A DNA stretch of 64,000 bases from the NCBI GenBank assembly GCA_018650445.1, contig JABIFX010000208.1, forward strand, positions 1 through 64,000, read 5' to 3'. Of the stretch, positions 8,820 through 17,481 are shown in pieces (position 1 is the stretch's first letter; the number at the start of each line of letters is the position of its first letter). This stretch comes from Fidelibacterota bacterium (GTDB lineage: Bacteria; Fidelibacterota; UBA8477; JABMPR01). Both the position numbers and the translations under genes were made by a program. The notes below the pieces were generated by a model that saw only the letters and a program-made list of their open reading frames with translations, was not told where the DNA came from and made no database searches.

Positions 8820-10535
8820 ATGAACACTCGCTTTACTACGGCCCTCTTTTCTTTGGGTCTTCTTATGTTGGTCTTTGCATGCTCAAACATGGATAACGAT
8901 ACGCTCGCTACGATAGACGGAAAACCTATCTTACTGGAAGAATTCACCTCCAAAAACCCGGCCTCTCGATTTGCTGACAAGGATCATGACTTCTTTGATA
9001 CCAAGGTGGATGAATATGTAAGAACAGCTCTTTTTTCACACGCGGCTGTAGAACAGGGGTTGGGCGAGACCGATGATGTTCAAGACAAGAAAATAAAGGC
9101 TGAAAAAAGACAAATGCTTCAGCATGTCTATACCAAGGCGATTCTTGATGCTGTGGTTAGCGATGAGTATGTCCGCGAAATCTATGAGCGCTCAGGCACT
9201 GAATTGAATGCACGGCATATTTTGCTGCAGTTCCAGGGCACCTCTCGCTCTCGCTCAGATCGAACCAAGGTTGAAGCCTTGGCGCTTATGGGTCAGATCA
9301 ATAGTCGTCTTTTAAAAGGCGAGACCTTCGAGGAGTTGGCAAGCGAATTCACTGATGATCCCTCTGGTAAAGAGAATGGTGGAGATCTTGGTTGGTTTGG
9401 CTGGGGTAAAATGGTTGGCCCTTTTCAAGAAACTGCTTTTAATCTGAAACCAGGTGAAGTCTCTGAGGTGGTGGAAACAGATTTTGGTTTTCACATCATC
9501 AAGCTAGAAGCAAAGAGAGAGCTTGAACGCGGTGATTTCGAAACTGAAAAGAACGCTCTTAAGCAGCAGGCAAGTCGCGAAAAAAGCGCTGAGCTTGGAC
9601 AGACGGCAAATCGGTTTCTGGAAGCGCAAAAAAAGAGTGCTGGTTTCGAAATCCTCAACGAAAACGTTCGTGAATTTTTCGTAGCTTATGGTGTCTCCGA
9701 TGTAAAAAATGACGCGATGGATGAAGCGCTCATAAAAATCAATTTTGAAGCCCCGCTGTTTAAGTTAAGGGGTGAAGATTTAGGCAGTGATTGGTTGGTG
9801 GGAGAGGTCAAAATGCTCGATGATGGTCAAAAACCACGCTTTTCCACTGAAAATCAATTCCTTGGTCTTATTGATCAGTTAGTCACTCAAAACCTCATTG
9901 TCAGTTATGGGCATGAGCATAAGTTTGATCAGGACGAGGATTTTGCTGAAAAAATCAATGCGCTCGTTGAACGATATGCTTATGACGCTTTTATAGCAAA
10001 AGAAATCAATGCCAACCTTTCTCCCAGCGAAGAGGAGCTGCTTGCTTTTTATGATGCAAACAAAGCCGATAAGTATATGGATAAAAAGAAGGTTCTTGTA
10101 AGAGAGGTGTTTGCAAAAGACAGTCTCTTCGCTGTGACTTTGAAAAAACGTATTGATGCTGGCGAGCCTCTTGAAAAGCTGGCTCTGCGCTATACTGAAA
10201 GAAAGGCTACCAAAGAAGGTGGTGGATTATTACCCGCATTTCAAGAGGGTCGCTATGGCACCATGGGAAAAACAGCCTTCTCGATGGTGGTTGGAGATAT
10301 CGCAGGACCCATAAAGCTTGGAAATGGCTATTCAATCATTCAGCTAGAGGATATCGTTCCCGAGGGACCAAAACCTTATGGTAAGGTCAAGGGGCGCGTT
10401 AGAACGGAAATCCTGAGTGACTTGCGAGCCTCGCGTACCGAAAATGTCTACAAAGATCTTCAAAAGGATTATACCGTTAAGGTTAATTATTCAGCCGTCT
10501 ATGCCTTTTATGATAGTCAGGCAGACGAAAAATAG
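8820..10535 (+). CDS. Parvulin-type peptidyl-prolyl isomerase lipoprotein (two PPIase regions)
   Basis: Probable periplasmic folding factor. The N-terminus has a lipoprotein signal (LLMLVFAC, Cys near residue 21). A clear PpiC/rotamase domain spans about 130-235 (ELNARHILLQF, FTDDPSGKENGGDLGWF, TDFGFHIIKLE). A second, more divergent rotamase-like region lies at about 430-520 (VLVREVFAKDS, EGGGLLPAFQEGRYG, LGNGYSIIQLED). The two-domain layout resembles PrsA/SurA-type chaperones. It is first in a run of three such genes. Confidence 0.88.
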   Translation: MNTRFTTALFSLGLLMLVFACSNMDNDTLATIDGKPILLEEFTSKNPASRFADKDHDFFDTKVDEYVRTALFSHAAVEQGLGETDDVQDKKIKAEKRQMLQHVYTKAILDAVVSDEYVREIYERSGTELNARHILLQFQGTSRSRSDRTKVEALALMGQINSRLLKGETFEELASEFTDDPSGKENGGDLGWFGWGKMVGPFQETAFNLKPGEVSEVVETDFGFHIIKLEAKRELERGDFETEKNALKQQASREKSAELGQTANRFLEAQKKSAGFEILNENVREFFVAYGVSDVKNDAMDEALIKINFEAPLFKLRGEDLGSDWLVGEVKMLDDGQKPRFSTENQFLGLIDQLVTQNLIVSYGHEHKFDQDEDFAEKINALVERYAYDAFIAKEINANLSPSEEELLAFYDANKADKYMDKKKVLVREVFAKDSLFAVTLKKRIDAGEPLEKLALRYTERKATKEGGGLLPAFQEGRYGTMGKTAFSMVVGDIAGPIKLGNGYSIIQLEDIVPEGPKPYGKVKGRVRTEILSDLRASRTENVYKDLQKDYTVKVNYSAVYAFYDSQADEK

Positions 10536-10545
10536 TTCTTTATAG

Positions 10546-11358
10546 ATGAATAAACTTTATATCGTTCTGGTCATCTCCCTCTTGGCAGGGCTGGCTTCTT
10601 GCTCTGATGGCCAGGACGATAACCTTATTGCCAAGGTCAACCATGAGCAGCTCTCCCTGGATGAGCTGGTCTTGATGTATCCGGGCTTTATGTCTTTAGA
10701 TAGTCTTCAAAAATCCCTCTTGGTCGAAAACTGGATCAGGGAGACCCTTTTAGCGCAAGAGGCAGAGAAAAATCTGATTCATCGCGACCCCATGTTCAAC
10801 TATAGAGTGGAAACGTATCGTCGCAGATTGCTGGCTGATAAGCAACTTGATGTTGTTTTAAAAGATCGGGGTGATGTCGCTCGTGATGAAATTGAAGCCT
10901 ATTACCAAAAAAACCTTGAATCGTTTAAGCGCCAGAGTAATGAGTTTTTTGGTTTTCATGTCCTTTTACCCTCCCGAGATGATGCCCGTGAACTTGAAAA
11001 AGCCATAGAAAAGGGTGATCTCGAAAAGAAACAGTCTCTGGTAGCCATGCATCCCAAGGAAACCGGTTTATTTAAAGTGGAAAACCTCTTTCCTGAAGTC
11101 AAACAATATCTTCTTAAAAAGAAACGTCCCGGTATTTTTGGTCCAATTAAGACCAGTCTTGGATATCATCTTGTAGAGGTGAAAATCTGGCATGACCGCG
11201 GATCTATCAAGAGTCTTGATGAGGTCTGGGAGGAAATTGCTGCCAGACTCTCTATTAATCGTCAACGTCATATTGAAACACAGCTTGTAGACAGTCTCAG
11301 AAAGTCCGGGACCATCCTCTTTAACAAGAGTGTTCTTTATAATAGTTCTACAGAATAG
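10546..11358 (+). CDS. Parvulin/SurA-like lipoprotein with a degenerate isomerase domain
   Basis: A 270-residue lipoprotein (signal ending LLAGLASC). The SurA-like N-terminal region has IAKVNHEQLSLDEL. A reduced parvulin-like part covers about 120-220 (FFGFHVLLPSRDD, FGPIKTSLGYHLVEVK). The usual 'DPSG..GG.LG' strand is not recognisable (only ETGLFKVENLFPE at that place), so isomerase activity is doubtful and a holdase role is possible. It sits 10 bases after the first PPIase gene and 10 bases before the third, which suggests one operon. Confidence 0.75.
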   Translation: MNKLYIVLVISLLAGLASCSDGQDDNLIAKVNHEQLSLDELVLMYPGFMSLDSLQKSLLVENWIRETLLAQEAEKNLIHRDPMFNYRVETYRRRLLADKQLDVVLKDRGDVARDEIEAYYQKNLESFKRQSNEFFGFHVLLPSRDDARELEKAIEKGDLEKKQSLVAMHPKETGLFKVENLFPEVKQYLLKKKRPGIFGPIKTSLGYHLVEVKIWHDRGSIKSLDEVWEEIAARLSINRQRHIETQLVDSLRKSGTILFNKSVLYNSSTE

Positions 11359-11368
11359 GTAGTAATCA

Positions 11369-12640
11369 ATGCGTCTTTTTATTCTCGTTCTCACCACCCT
11401 CTTTGCTTTGAATGCCAGTGCCCAACAATTGATTGATGGCGTGGCGGCCATCGTGGGAGAAAAGGCCATTCTCTATTCTGAGGTAGACCAGGTGACTCAG
11501 CTCTTCGCCATGCAGGCGAAATTACCCTCTTACTCTTCTCCAGAAGTCATTCAACAACTCAGAGCACGTGCCCTTGATGAACTCCTCAATCAACAGGTCT
11601 TGTTGGAATATGCCCGCCAGGAAACTATCGAGGTAGAAGATAGAAGCGTGCAAATGCAACTGGATCAATCCTTGGAAAATATAGAAATGCAGTATGGAAG
11701 CCTGAGAAAGGCGGCCGAAGCATTTGGTGTAGACCACTATAAAATTAAATCCTATTACGAGGATCAGATACGTACAAACCTTCTGGTTGAACAGGTTAAA
11801 ATGGAACTTTTCAGCGGTATCAAGGTCAGTCGTCGTGAGGTCGAAGATTTTTATGAGACGTGGCAGGACAGTTTTCCAGCAAAAAACCCCCAGGTAGATT
11901 TTTCCATTCTCTCCATGACAGTTGAAATGAGCGCTGATAAAATGGAAAAACTCCGCTCTCAATTACTCTCCATTAAGGACGATATTACGTCTGGTCGTAT
12001 CAGTTTTGAAGATGCGGCAACCCAATATTCTAAGGATCCAGGATCTGCGGCCAATGGAGGTAGTCTGGGCCTTGTGGGTCGTGGTGTTTTTGTAAAACCT
12101 TTTGAAGATGCTGCGTTCTCGCTTGAGGTGGGTCAAATGAGTGGTGTCATTGAAACCCAGTTTGGCTTGCATCTCTTACGTCTTGATGATAAGCAGGGGG
12201 AGCAGGTCAATATCTCTCATGTATTGCTTATGCCTGTTGCAGATGAGACGGATAAGCAATTTACGTCTGATAAGCTCTCAATAATAAGAGACGATATTCT
12301 GGCTGAAAAGACGACTATCGCGGCACAGGTTGAAATATACGCTACCGATGAATATATGAAGTCACGTAAAGGCCAAATGGGCATGACAGATATTTCTCTA
12401 TTGCCTGAGGATATCCACGAGCTACTGCTCAATATCCCTCTTGAAAGCCTCTCAATGCCCCTTTATAGCTCTGATCAGTTTCATCTTATCATTGTACATC
12501 GACGTCTTGCTGGCGGGAAGGTGAACCTGACTGACCATTGGTTCGATGTTGAAAATATGTCCCTGGAGTATAAAAAACGCGATAGATATCAATCTTGGGT
12601 AGACGATCAGCGAAATCGCATGTATATCCAGATTAAGTAG
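11369..12640 (+). CDS. SurA-like periplasmic chaperone / peptidyl-prolyl isomerase
   Basis: 423 residues with a cleavable signal peptide (MRLFILVLTTLFALNASAQ) and not a lipoprotein. The SurA N-terminal domain begins IDGVAAIVGEKAILYSEVDQ, the classic start of SurA. A parvulin domain covers about 175-275 with YSKDPGSAANGGSLGLV and IETQFGLHLLRLDD. A second isomerase-like region follows (VNISHVLLMPV onward). SurA escorts outer-membrane proteins across the periplasm. It ends the three-gene chaperone run and is followed by a terminator. Confidence 0.88.
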   Translation: MRLFILVLTTLFALNASAQQLIDGVAAIVGEKAILYSEVDQVTQLFAMQAKLPSYSSPEVIQQLRARALDELLNQQVLLEYARQETIEVEDRSVQMQLDQSLENIEMQYGSLRKAAEAFGVDHYKIKSYYEDQIRTNLLVEQVKMELFSGIKVSRREVEDFYETWQDSFPAKNPQVDFSILSMTVEMSADKMEKLRSQLLSIKDDITSGRISFEDAATQYSKDPGSAANGGSLGLVGRGVFVKPFEDAAFSLEVGQMSGVIETQFGLHLLRLDDKQGEQVNISHVLLMPVADETDKQFTSDKLSIIRDDILAEKTTIAAQVEIYATDEYMKSRKGQMGMTDISLLPEDIHELLLNIPLESLSMPLYSSDQFHLIIVHRRLAGGKVNLTDHWFDVENMSLEYKKRDRYQSWVDDQRNRMYIQIK

Positions 12641-12670
12641 CTAATTCTACCCCCCTTATTTTCTTTAATG

Positions 12671-12701
12671 AAAGCCTTACTTTTTTAGTGAGGCTTTTTT
12701 T
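12671..12701 (+). terminator. Rho-independent terminator after the chaperone genes
   Basis: AAAGCCTTAC, a short T/A loop, then GTGAGGCTTTTTTT form a hairpin (one G-U type pair) followed by a T run. It lies 30 bases after the surA-like stop and separates the cluster from the putative origin. Confidence 0.75.
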
Positions 12702-12865
12702 GTCCTTAGCTGTGTACTGCCTCCGCTTTCAATAAAGCGGATGTGTTCATCGTTGATACTCGATAAGTTATAAACAGATAAGGTCTTGCTTTTACACGGG
12801 GGTTGAGTTGTTTTTTAATCACTTAGAGCATTTTATAAAAGTTATACTATCTATTAACAATACAG

Positions 12866-12874
12866 TTATCCACA
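12866..12874 (+). promoter_or_regulatory. DnaA box (perfect consensus)
   Basis: TTATCCACA, identical to the standard DnaA-binding consensus, in the non-coding region proposed as oriC. Confidence 0.75.
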
Positions 12875-13043
12875 TTGACCATGTTTGGATACTTTCTGTA
12901 AGTCATGTTAACAAGGACATGTCTACTACCAACAGATACACACCACTCCACATTCAGGCTGCGCATATCAACACTAAATGTTAGACATAATTGTATCTTT
13001 ATTTTGTTTATTTTATTGAGTTTACAGATAATTTGGCGGATAC

Positions 13044-13082
13044 TTATCAACATTTTTTAATCACTATACTACCACTACTATA
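13044..13082 (+). promoter_or_regulatory. DnaA near-box with adjacent DnaA-trio-like repeats
   Basis: TTATCAACA (13044-13052) is followed by a short T/A spacer and then ACTATACTACCACTACTA, a run of triplets with a central T (CTA type). This corresponds to the 3'-GAT-5' trios on the complementary strand to which DnaA attaches during opening. A second cluster, ATTACTACTA, lies at 13095-13104. An 11-base inverted copy pair (AAAAGTAGTAT 13133-13143 and ATACTACTTTT 13236-13246) follows. Confidence 0.6.
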
Positions 13083-13378
13083 TATATTAAAATATTACTA
13101 CTATAGTATAATACCGACCTTTTGGTCGCAGAAAAAGTAGTATTTTTACATAGACAAGTGTACAGTTGTGCATATAGGATCAGGGAAATAAGATCATCCT
13201 TTGAAAGAATGATTTAAATATCAGTAACAGTTGAGATACTACTTTTACATTATTTATGATCAATTATTTAGTTATTGAGGGTTTTTCTCACGTTTGGAAC
13301 CTCATTTTGGTGAATGGTCCAAATACTCAAGACCCTTGTAATTATAAATCGATTGATTTGAGTAGGAGGTAAATTACC

Positions 13379-13432
13379 TTGCCGATGATGGCAGTAGAAA
13401 ATATTGTCATTATCTTTGACTTGATCCATTAA
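13379..13432 (+). CDS. Possible 17-residue leader ORF upstream of the Na/Pi symporter
   Basis: A strong Shine-Dalgarno AGGAGGT at 13364-13370 precedes TTG 13379 (or ATG 13385/13388), and the frame runs 17 codons to TAA at 13430-13432. It ends 25 bases before the symporter start. The ribosome-binding site is better than that of most genes here, but so short a frame may be chance. Function unknown. Confidence 0.25.
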   Translation: MPMMAVENIVIIFDLIH

Positions 13433-13457
13433 GTATTCATATGTCACGAGGAATATT

Positions 13458-14555
13458 TTGAACCCGGAAACACGCCAAAAGATAATTAAGATATTAACTG
13501 TTATCATCACGATATATCTATTTCTTCTTACAATAAAGCTTCTTGGTCATAGTTTTAAACTATTTGGTAAAGAATTCGCTGAGGCTATGCTTCAAACGAC
13601 TTCAAACCCTTTTACGGGTCTTATCATTGGAATCGTCGCGACCTCTCTTATTCAGAGCTCCTCGACTACGACATCTATAGTTGTAGGTCTTGTGGCAGGG
13701 AGTGTAGTTAATTTAGAAAATGCCATTCCTATTATCATGGGCGCAAATATTGGAACGACCGTCACTAATACTTTGGTATCGCTTGGCCATGTGGGTAGAA
13801 AAGTGGAGTTTAAAAGAGCGTTTGCCGCCGGTGTTGTACATGACTTCTTTAATATTTGTGCAGTTATAGTTTTATTTCCTTTGGAATTAAAATTTCACAT
13901 TATTCAAAAAGTTGCGATTTATTTAAATACGAGTTTTGAAGGTATCGGCGGTATGAAAATGTTTAACCCCCTCAAAGCAATTTTAAATCCAGTTATACAT
14001 TTAGTAGATTCTCTTTTGGTTAATGTGCCTTACAATGAAATAGTGTTAATGATTTTGTCAATCATCGGAATGTTCGCAGCTCTAGCATTACTAATAAAAA
14101 CAATTAGATCTTTGGTTGTTGATAAAATTGAGATAATTATTAATAAGTATCTCTTTAAAAATGACCTTTTAGGAATGACCTGGGGTATGGGAATGACTTT
14201 TATTGTTCAGAGTAGTTCTGTAACAACATCCCTGATAGTACCTCTTGCTGGAGCAGGCATAGTCAGTCTAAGAAAAATGTTCCCCTACACGATGGGAGCT
14301 AATATAGGTACTACTGGTACAGCACTTCTGGCTGCATTGGCTACAGGTAATCCAGTTGCAGTGACTGCCGCTTTTGCACACCTGGCATTTAATATCTTTG
14401 GAATACTTATTTTTTATCCGCTTAAATTTATTCCAATCACTCTGGCAGAAAAAGTGAGCGCTTATGTATCGATATCGAAAAAGAATTTGATCACATTTCT
14501 TTTTCTATATTCAATGATTTACTTTGTACCAATCCTTTTTATAATATTATTTTAA
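13458..14555 (+). CDS. Na+/phosphate symporter family protein
   Basis: Sodium-coupled phosphate uptake is the known role of this family (NptA/PNaS). The 365 residues contain the two inverted-repeat signatures: LIQSSSTTTSIVVGL with MGANIGTTVTNTL, and FIVQSSSVTTSLIVPL with MGANIGTTGTALL. About eight or nine membrane segments are visible. The start is TTG 13458 preceded by CGAGGAAT. The next gene encodes a PhoU-like protein, a common pairing that supports phosphate as substrate. Confidence 0.92.
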   Translation: MNPETRQKIIKILTVIITIYLFLLTIKLLGHSFKLFGKEFAEAMLQTTSNPFTGLIIGIVATSLIQSSSTTTSIVVGLVAGSVVNLENAIPIIMGANIGTTVTNTLVSLGHVGRKVEFKRAFAAGVVHDFFNICAVIVLFPLELKFHIIQKVAIYLNTSFEGIGGMKMFNPLKAILNPVIHLVDSLLVNVPYNEIVLMILSIIGMFAALALLIKTIRSLVVDKIEIIINKYLFKNDLLGMTWGMGMTFIVQSSSVTTSLIVPLAGAGIVSLRKMFPYTMGANIGTTGTALLAALATGNPVAVTAAFAHLAFNIFGILIFYPLKFIPITLAEKVSAYVSISKKNLITFLFLYSMIYFVPILFIILF

Positions 14556-14577
14556 TTAAAACTAAAGGTTAAAGGTT

Positions 14578-15252
14578 ATGTGGAAAGAAATAAGAAATCT
14601 ATGGACTAGCGATAATCTTCTGAACGAAGCCTGGGATCTCACTTATGAAGCAATTAGCATTGATGCTGAAATGTTTGATGATGCGACGGATGCTTTATGG
14701 GGAGACAACCACAAGACAGTTCAGAGGTTAATATTTAAAAAGGATAAACTCATAAATAAATATGAGAGAGATATAAGGCGAAAGGTCATCACACACCTCA
14801 CAGTACAAGGAAACGATAGTCTGGCAGCAGGGTTAGTTTTATCAACTGTAATCGTAGATGTTGAGAGAATTGGTGATTATATAAAGAATATAGTTGATCT
14901 TACAGAAATGCATCCAGAGGAAATACACGGTAAAAACACAAAAGATAAACTTCACGATATTGAAAATTCCATCAAGAGAATGTTTAAAGATGCTCCAGAA
15001 TGTATTGAAACTGGTGACGAGGACCATGCTCTTCAAATCTATTCTGAAACAAAAGAGATAGGTAAGACCTGTGATAAATACATTAAAAAACTTATTACAA
15101 AAAATGAAGAAGATCTTGATCCTTCAGAAGTGGCCATTCTTGTTCTATATTTTAGATACCTCAAGCGTATAAATGCTCATCTCCGAAATATTATCTCGAG
15201 TGTGATAAATCCTTACGATCGTATAGGTTTCAAACCGAAGAAAAAGAAATAA
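14578..15252 (+). CDS. PhoU-like domain protein
   Basis: 224-residue, mostly helical, charged protein with the PhoU/DUF47-type pattern: EAWDLTYEAISIDAEMFDDA, then RRKVITHLTVQGNDSLAAGLVL and DVERIGDYIKNIVDL. VERIGDYxKNI is the recognisable PhoU metal-site helix. In other phyla such a domain is often fused to the C-terminus of Na/Pi symporters; here it is a separate gene 22 bases downstream. It probably modulates symport or senses phosphate. Its TAA overlaps the next ATG (TAATG). Confidence 0.85.
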   Translation: MWKEIRNLWTSDNLLNEAWDLTYEAISIDAEMFDDATDALWGDNHKTVQRLIFKKDKLINKYERDIRRKVITHLTVQGNDSLAAGLVLSTVIVDVERIGDYIKNIVDLTEMHPEEIHGKNTKDKLHDIENSIKRMFKDAPECIETGDEDHALQIYSETKEIGKTCDKYIKKLITKNEEDLDPSEVAILVLYFRYLKRINAHLRNIISSVINPYDRIGFKPKKKK

Positions 15253-15722
15253 TGTCTACTCCATTCATCCGCAGGGCCACCAGAGCTGATATTCTAACGA
15301 TAGTTGGTTTCAATCAGGCCATGGCCATGGAAACCGAAAATATTGCTCTTGATACATCAACATTAATCAAGGGAGTTGAATCGGTTTTTGAAAATCCACA
15401 GAATGGATTCTATATCGTATGTGAAATAGAAGGCTCTGTAAAAGCGTGTCTCATGATAACCTATGAGTGGAGTGATTGGCGTAACGGTTTCTTTTGGTGG
15501 ATTCAAAGCGTCTTTGTTGAAAAAGATTTTAGACAAAGAGGTTTATATAAACTTATGTACACATTTATTAAAACTCAAATAGAGAAAGACGAAGAAATTG
15601 TCGGCTTAAGACTATATGTTGATGATGATAATCTTAAAGCGCAAAGCGTCTATAATAAGACGGGCATGAAAAAAGCGAACTATCAGCTATTTGAGTATAC
15701 CAAGCCCAAAACTAACGAGTAA
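15252..15722 (+). CDS. GNAT family N-acetyltransferase
   Basis: 156 residues with GNAT fold signatures: FIRRATRADILTIVGFNQ at the N-terminus, WWIQSVFVEKDFRQRGLYKLM (acetyl-CoA pyrophosphate loop R-x-x-G) near 90-110, and the C-terminal LRLYVDDDNLKAQSVYNKTGM. The substrate cannot be deduced. It is translationally coupled to the PhoU-like gene by a one-base overlap, so it is likely in the same operon. Confidence 0.88.
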   Translation: MSTPFIRRATRADILTIVGFNQAMAMETENIALDTSTLIKGVESVFENPQNGFYIVCEIEGSVKACLMITYEWSDWRNGFFWWIQSVFVEKDFRQRGLYKLMYTFIKTQIEKDEEIVGLRLYVDDDNLKAQSVYNKTGMKKANYQLFEYTKPKTNE

Positions 15723-16179
15723 AAAAAAACAACATACAGCCACGCGATCCAGTATCTTTTTAAAAATTAAGGTCTAAAAAGCTGTGTTTAAAAATATTGG
15801 CCTGCAAGGCGTTATTATATTGTATTTTGCCATCAATGCAGGCAAAAGCAATTAAAAATCATTTAAAGAGGATGTAAGGGGATTGTTTGACAATGGTCAT
15901 TTCGGGTCTAAGATAGAACGGTATTTTAAACATGCAGATGGTTCACTTTGCAAAAAGAGAGACAGTAGTATGATAGACTACCATTAGAGAACGGATGAAA
16001 AAGATTAAACACTAAAATGAATATAAGCTCAAAGCTGAAAAAGGCTATACGGCCGTAGTGATAAATCAAACTAAATTAAAAATAGAAATACTGGACATGA
16101 ACATTAAAACTTAGATTTCCTTTTCGTAATAATCATTATGCCGTAAAAAGAACTCAACCCTAACAAGAAATCCTTGCTG
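15723..16179. other. 457-base stretch without a recognised gene
   Basis: No frame with coding character was found. The main structure is a hairpin at 15825-15847, TTTTGCC/GGCAAAA with a 9-base loop. A competing pairing between GCCTGC (15800-15805) and GCAGGC (15838-15843) would exclude it. The stretch may contain the 3' ends of both flanking convergent transcripts, or gene debris; nothing decides between these. Confidence 0.5.
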
Positions 16180-16413
16180 TCAAGAAAACCATAACTCAAC
16201 CGTTTTACGTGAAGGAACCCCACCACGATGCACAACAGTTTCTTCAATTACAACACCAGGTGTAGACATCACATCATAAGACATGATCTCTTGAATATCT
16301 TCAACCTTTTCAATCTCCACCTCTACACCCATCTCATGTACCACATCTTTAATGAGATTATATGTGACCATACAGTTGGAACATCCACCACCTAAAACCT
16401 TAACTTTTTGCAT
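16180..16413 (-). CDS. Small thioredoxin-family protein (redox-active disulfide type)
   Basis: 77 residues beginning MQKVKVLGGGCSNCM, with the redox motif CSNC at about residues 11-14 and the cis-proline region VMSTPGVVI. This is the compact Thioredoxin_3 type. It lies 12 bases downstream of a permease gene on the same strand, and such pairs are common. It may handle thiol or metal(loid) redox chemistry linked to the permease, but the substrate is unknown. Confidence 0.9.
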   Translation of the reverse strand: MQKVKVLGGGCSNCMVTYNLIKDVVHEMGVEVEIEKVEDIQEIMSYDVMSTPGVVIEETVVHRGGVPSRKTVELWFS

Positions 16414-16425
16414 TTCAAACCACTC

Positions 16426-17445
16426 CTATAAAACAAGATTAAAGAATAAACCAACGAACAGTATTCCAGATGCGACAATACCGATAAAAACAAAGATCAA
16501 CCTTATGGTCAAAACCTTGCGTAAAATGATCATCTCTGGTAGAGATAAAGCCACAACACTCATCATAAATGCGAGAGCGGTTCCAAGAGCCGCACCCTTA
16601 GCCAAAAGCGCCTGAACCACAGGAATTATACCGGCAGCGCTACTATACATGGGAATCCCAATAATCACCGCCAAAGGTACAGACCACCAGGCATCCTTAC
16701 CCATAAATGAAGCCATGAAACCCTCAGGGACATAACCATGAATAAATGCACCTACACCGATTCCCAATAAAATATAGCCCCATACTTTACCCACCACATC
16801 CTTTACTGCGCTAGAGCCAGCTTCAAGTCTCTGTAAGAAGGAACTGTTCGCCGACTCGAAGGAAATTTGCTTTGTAGGAATGTCCTGAACCCATTGCTCT
16901 AAATACTTTTCAAGCTTCATCCTCCCCAACACCAACCCGCCAATAATGGCAACCATCAGACCAAGACCGAGGTAAAGCAGCGCGATTTTCCATCCAAACA
17001 AACCAAAAAGTAATGTCAGGGCAATCTCATTTACCATGGGAGCTGCGATCAAAAACGAAAAGGTAACCCCAAGAGGTACGCCAGCCTGAACAAAGCCGAT
17101 AAACAACGGGACCGCCGAACAAGAACAGAAAGGGGTGACAACTCCGAGCGAGGCAGCCAGAATATTGGCGAGACCCAAAGAGCGCCCGGCTAAAAGAGCT
17201 CGCGTCCGCTCTGGAGTAAACCAGGTATTAATAATTCCCATCACAAAGACAACTGCAGAGAGCAGCAAAAGGACTTTAGGTGCATCATAAACAAAGAAAG
17301 CCAGAGCAGCACCCAGGTGACTTTCAGGCTCAACAGGAATCAGGGAAGTAACGAATCTGGCCAACGGATACAACTTTATAAACAGGCCAAACCACAAGGC
17401 AGACCCCAACGTAAGGTATAAGGAGGCTTTTTTTCCAGATGTCAT
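16426..17445 (-). CDS. Predicted permease (UPF0718/ArsP-like)
   Basis: 339-residue integral membrane protein with about eight to ten hydrophobic segments and the family motif TPFCSCSAVPLFIGF, followed by AGVPLGVTFSFLIAAPMVNE. Some ArsP family members export organoarsenicals, but many have unknown cargo. The paired cysteines in CSCS and the adjacent CxxC thioredoxin suggest thiol-dependent binding of a soft metal or metalloid; this is inference. It is in an operon with the downstream thioredoxin gene. Confidence 0.88.
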   Translation of the reverse strand: MTSGKKASLYLTLGSALWFGLFIKLYPLARFVTSLIPVEPESHLGAALAFFVYDAPKVLLLLSAVVFVMGIINTWFTPERTRALLAGRSLGLANILAASLGVVTPFCSCSAVPLFIGFVQAGVPLGVTFSFLIAAPMVNEIALTLLFGLFGWKIALLYLGLGLMVAIIGGLVLGRMKLEKYLEQWVQDIPTKQISFESANSSFLQRLEAGSSAVKDVVGKVWGYILLGIGVGAFIHGYVPEGFMASFMGKDAWWSVPLAVIIGIPMYSSAAGIIPVVQALLAKGAALGTALAFMMSVVALSLPEMIILRKVLTIRLIFVFIGIVASGILFVGLFFNLVL

Positions 17446-17481
17446 ACGCTATCAGCTCAACAGAAAGAGATAATTATAAGT

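Larger units (their letters stand above)
12705..13260. other. Candidate chromosomal replication origin (oriC)
   Basis: About 0.8 kb lies between genes with no convincing long reading frame and high A+T. It holds a perfect DnaA box TTATCCACA (12866-12874) and a near-box TTATCAACA (13044-13052). Weaker variants are TTATAAACA (12768-12776), ATATCAACA (12965-12973) and TGTGCATAT (13167-13175, opposite strand). The near-box is followed within about 12 bases by CTA-type triplets resembling DnaA-trios (13063-13079), then TATATATATTAAAATATT, a plausible unwinding element. The neighbourhood (rpmH-rnpA-yidC-mnmEG, parS) is typically origin-proximal. dnaA itself is not in the window. GC skew was not computed. 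Confidence 0.65.

Noticed and set aside
11068-11469. Minus-strand ORF opposite the second chaperone and surA-like genes
   Set aside because: It is a shadow of real genes, with no ribosome-binding site or family features.
15723-16179. Possible transposase remnant in the gene-free stretch
   Set aside because: Translations show multiple stops and no recognisable transposase motif or flanking inverted repeats.
16203-16215. TTTTACGTGAAG in the thioredoxin gene as a parS-like site
   Set aside because: The central CACGTG is not preserved.
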